From Candidatus Hydrogenedentota bacterium (GTDB taxonomy: Bacteria > Hydrogenedentota > Hydrogenedentia > Hydrogenedentales > CAITNO01): DNA of 8,897 nucleotides. The position numbers and the translations under genes are program-made. Shown here piece by piece: positions 6,995 through 8,897 of the stretch. The notes under the pieces are model-generated. The model was not told where the DNA came from. It did no database searches and saw only the letters and a program-made list of their open reading frames with translations. The first letter of the stretch is position 1; every line of letters begins with the position of its first letter. The stretch covers positions 1-8,897 of the forward strand of contig SLFT01000274.1 of the NCBI GenBank assembly GCA_007124105.1. Direction: 5' to 3'.

Positions 6995-8536
6995 ATGTTT
7001 TCTTGCAATGATGCGCATCCGGCGCGGAAGCCTGTGCAATCGCGCCCGGGGCGCCTTATCGCGGCTGTGACGCTTGCCCTGACAGGCATTATCGTTCCCG
7101 AAGGCGCGACAGATGACTTTGAAGAAGGTGCATCTGTAATGATGTTAACCCTGGAAGCCGCACAGCGCCGCGCTTTCGCCGACAATCCGAATTTACACGC
7201 CGTTGAAGCGCGTGTGCGTCAAGCAACCGAGCAGGTGCGCCAGGCCAGGGCAGCTTTTTTCCCTGCCGCCAGCCTGGAATGGAACGCGACGCATACGCGT
7301 TTGCCTGACAACGTTGTACGCCAGACGCGCAATGAAATACGCAGCGGATTCATGGCAACCATGTCGCGTAATTTGATGATACCCGCGCCGCCGCTGCAAA
7401 CTGCCTCGAGTCTTGCTTCCGCCGCGCACCAGAGCAGCGCCGCATATAACGCCGTGCCCGATTCCGTGGATAACTACAGTGTTAGCGTCAGCGTGGGCTA
7501 TGTGCTGTTCAGCGGTTTTGCCCGTAAACACGCCTATGCCATGGCGCGTTTCGGTGAACAGGAAACCCGGGCCGCCGCCGATGAGGCCCGCCGCCTCATC
7601 CTGGAAGCGGTGGCGCAAACCTATTACGGAGCGCAATTGGCCCATGAACAGGTTGCCATTACAACAGCCGATACGGCCTTCAACATGCGTTTGCTCAATG
7701 AAGCCCGCGCACGCAATCGTGTGGGCGAAGCGTCCAGGTCTGAGATGCTCAATTTCGAGGTGCGTTATCGCGCATCCAAGGCGCGGCACATTGCCGCCGA
7801 ACAGGAACTGCGCCTGGCGTTTATCGCCTTGGCTGCGCTCATGGGCATTGATGACGCCGCACTGCCGGAGAACACGTTGTTGACGCCGTTCGAACCGGAG
7901 ACCGAGGCGGACATGGATTTGCCCGATTTTGATCCATTGTTTGAACACGCATGGCAAACACGTCCCGACCTCGAAATGAGTCGCCAAACCGCAAAACGCG
8001 CCCAGGCAAATATCGGCCTGCAACAGGCCGGCTATTATCCTTCCGTTACCGCTTTCATCTCGAAAGACGCCGCACGCACCGGCAGCGGAAATTTTGACAG
8101 CGAAGACGTCTCGACCACAATTGGCGTGGGGTTCTCTTATGACCTGTTCATCGGCGGAAGACGCCGCGCGATCGTTGCCGAAGCGCGTCAGGGACATAAA
8201 GAGGCCGAACATCGGTTGCGCGCAGCGGAAATCGCCGTGGCCGAGGAACTGCGTGAAGCGTTAAGCCGCCTCGAAGCGGCGCAGCAGCAACTGCGTCTTC
8301 AGAGTGAAACCGCCACTTACGTGGAAGAGAATAGGGACATGACCGAAAAGGAGTTTCGTGCGGGGCTTGTGTCGCTGGCGCTGCTGAACCAGGCGCAACG
8401 CGACCTGGTCGAGGCCCAGGCAACCCTTGCGCTTGCCCGCGTCTCTTTGCGCGCCGCCTGGCACAATTTGCGCACGGCTACCGGAGAAACAATTGCCGAG
8501 GCGCATACTGAAACTATAGATAATCCGTTAATGTAG
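6995..8536 (+). CDS. TolC-family outer-membrane efflux channel (OEP)
   Basis: A 513-residue outer-membrane factor that should complete the adaptor-pump-channel complex. A basic N-terminal region (1-20) and a hydrophobic core (about 21-34) form a signal peptide, with probable cleavage near residue 38. No lipobox is present, so it is probably not a lipoprotein. Two tandem outer-membrane efflux repeats follow (about 51-285 and 311-498), each with long A/E/Q/R-rich helices and a beta segment: V-S-V-S-V-G-Y-V-L-F-S-G near 163-174, and T-I-G-V-G-F-S-Y-D-L-F-I-G-G near 375-388. The motif L-T-L-E-A-A at 51-56 and N-P near 64-65 are typical of TolC homologues. AAGGAG (6982-6987) sits 7 bases before the ATG, only 4 bases after the pump stop, so it is the third gene of the operon. 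No good terminator follows. Confidence 0.93.
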   Translation: MFSCNDAHPARKPVQSRPGRLIAAVTLALTGIIVPEGATDDFEEGASVMMLTLEAAQRRAFADNPNLHAVEARVRQATEQVRQARAAFFPAASLEWNATHTRLPDNVVRQTRNEIRSGFMATMSRNLMIPAPPLQTASSLASAAHQSSAAYNAVPDSVDNYSVSVSVGYVLFSGFARKHAYAMARFGEQETRAAADEARRLILEAVAQTYYGAQLAHEQVAITTADTAFNMRLLNEARARNRVGEASRSEMLNFEVRYRASKARHIAAEQELRLAFIALAALMGIDDAALPENTLLTPFEPETEADMDLPDFDPLFEHAWQTRPDLEMSRQTAKRAQANIGLQQAGYYPSVTAFISKDAARTGSGNFDSEDVSTTIGVGFSYDLFIGGRRRAIVAEARQGHKEAEHRLRAAEIAVAEELREALSRLEAAQQQLRLQSETATYVEENRDMTEKEFRAGLVSLALLNQAQRDLVEAQATLALARVSLRAAWHNLRTATGETIAEAHTETIDNPLM

Positions 8537-8603
8537 AACTTTGCGGGCGCCCACACACACGCTTGAACGGTATCAACCACGTTAGCGCATAAGGGAATAT
8601 TTG

Positions 8604-8897
8604 ATGGGATATGAACCCAGTAATCCAATAATAGTACAAGGGGACAGTACGGTGCTGGTGGAAGTCCATGCGCCCAAATACAATGAGGCGCGAGACGCGC
8701 TGTCCCGGTTTGCCGAGCTGGTCAAATCCCCCGAGCACGTGCATACCTATCAAATTACCCCGCTGTCTATTTGGAACGCGGTCGCGGCGGGCTATCGCGT
8801 CGCGGAGATGCTGGCAGTACTGACGACCTACTCGAAGTACGATGTCCCCAAACACGTGCTGCGGGAAATCGAGGAGTACGCTTCACGTTACGGCCGC
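8604..8897 (+). CDS. bacterial XPB/Ssl2-like DNA helicase, N-terminal part (cut by window end)
   Basis: An open frame of 98 codons runs off the right edge. The protein starts M-G-Y-E-P-S-N-P-I-I-V-Q-G-D and continues with T-V-L-V-E-V, A-R-D-A-L-S-R-F-A-E-L, K-S-P-E-H-V-H-T-Y-Q-I-T-P-L-S-I-W-N-A and E-Y-A-S-R-Y-G-R. This matches my recollection of the XPB/Ssl2-like N-terminal domain of bacterial XPB helicases (ERCC3 relatives), superfamily 2 ATP-dependent 3'-5' DNA helicases linked to repair or transcription-associated unwinding. The helicase motifs themselves would lie beyond the window. AAGGGA (8591-8596) is 7 bases before the ATG, and an in-frame TAG at 8583-8585 limits the start to this ATG or the TTG just before it. 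It begins 67 bases after the efflux operon, on the same strand. No functional link to the pump is apparent, though read-through transcription is possible because I see no terminator between them. Confidence 0.87.
   Translation, partial: MGYEPSNPIIVQGDSTVLVEVHAPKYNEARDALSRFAELVKSPEHVHTYQITPLSIWNAVAAGYRVAEMLAVLTTYSKYDVPKHVLREIEEYASRYGR

Noticed and set aside
7193..8212. 339-codon open frame on the - strand within the TolC-family gene
   Set aside because: The + strand frame is a convincing outer-membrane factor. The antisense product has low-complexity shadow composition and no family resemblance.
8536..8603. GAACTT-like ECF -35 element and the GGGCGCCC palindrome between the channel and helicase genes
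   Set aside because: No matching ECF -10 element is found at suitable spacing, and the 8-base palindrome has neither loop nor T-run, so neither a promoter nor a terminator is supported.
8514..8855. 113-codon open frame on the - strand at the right end
   Set aside because: It overlaps the + strand XPB-like coding region, which has a ribosome binding site and strong family resemblance.

Overview
The window looks like chromosomal DNA from a diderm (Gram-negative-type) bacterium. It encodes a complete tripartite RND efflux system, including a TolC-type outer-membrane channel, which requires two membranes. Genes are dense, all real ones lie on the + strand, and most start at good AGGAG-like ribosome binding sites. 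Composition looks moderately GC-rich by eye. No marker gene fixes the taxon. The partial XPB-type helicase at the right end is patchily distributed among bacteria, which is compatible with many phyla, including poorly cultured ones.

Layout. (1) Positions 87-2015 hold a compact, translationally coupled three-gene cassette: a membrane-anchored or secreted DUF4097-like (putative adhesin, beta-helical) protein, an ECF RNA polymerase sigma factor, and a small protein with two predicted membrane helices. The junctions overlap by 4 and 8 bases. The small protein sits where an anti-sigma factor is usually found, but it lacks a recognisable zinc-finger anti-sigma motif. (2) Positions 2016-2359 are a 344-base non-coding gap. 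It contains a strong intrinsic terminator (perfect 14-bp stem, 2135-2172) that closes the sigma cassette, and an inverted repeat (2287-2321) just upstream of the next operon. (3) Positions 2360-8536 hold an RND efflux operon in the order periplasmic adaptor, inner-membrane RND pump, TolC-family outer-membrane factor. The first two genes overlap by 4 bases and the last two are separated by 4 bases. (4) From 8604 to the right edge lies the N-terminal part of a bacterial XPB/Ssl2-like DNA helicase.

How the genes could work together. The adaptor, pump and channel should assemble into one envelope-spanning, proton-driven export machine; its substrate cannot be read from the sequence. The sigma factor and its membrane partner probably form an envelope-signal switch, with the DUF4097-like protein as a co-expressed envelope component. 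The pump operon is adjacent and co-oriented, but the terminator argues against simple co-transcription. Whether the sigma factor controls the pump is open. I saw no tRNA, rRNA, CRISPR array, insertion sequence or phage gene. I found no convincing evidence for an undescribed system: the window is mostly familiar families, and the least characterised parts are the putative anti-sigma protein and the DUF4097-like protein.
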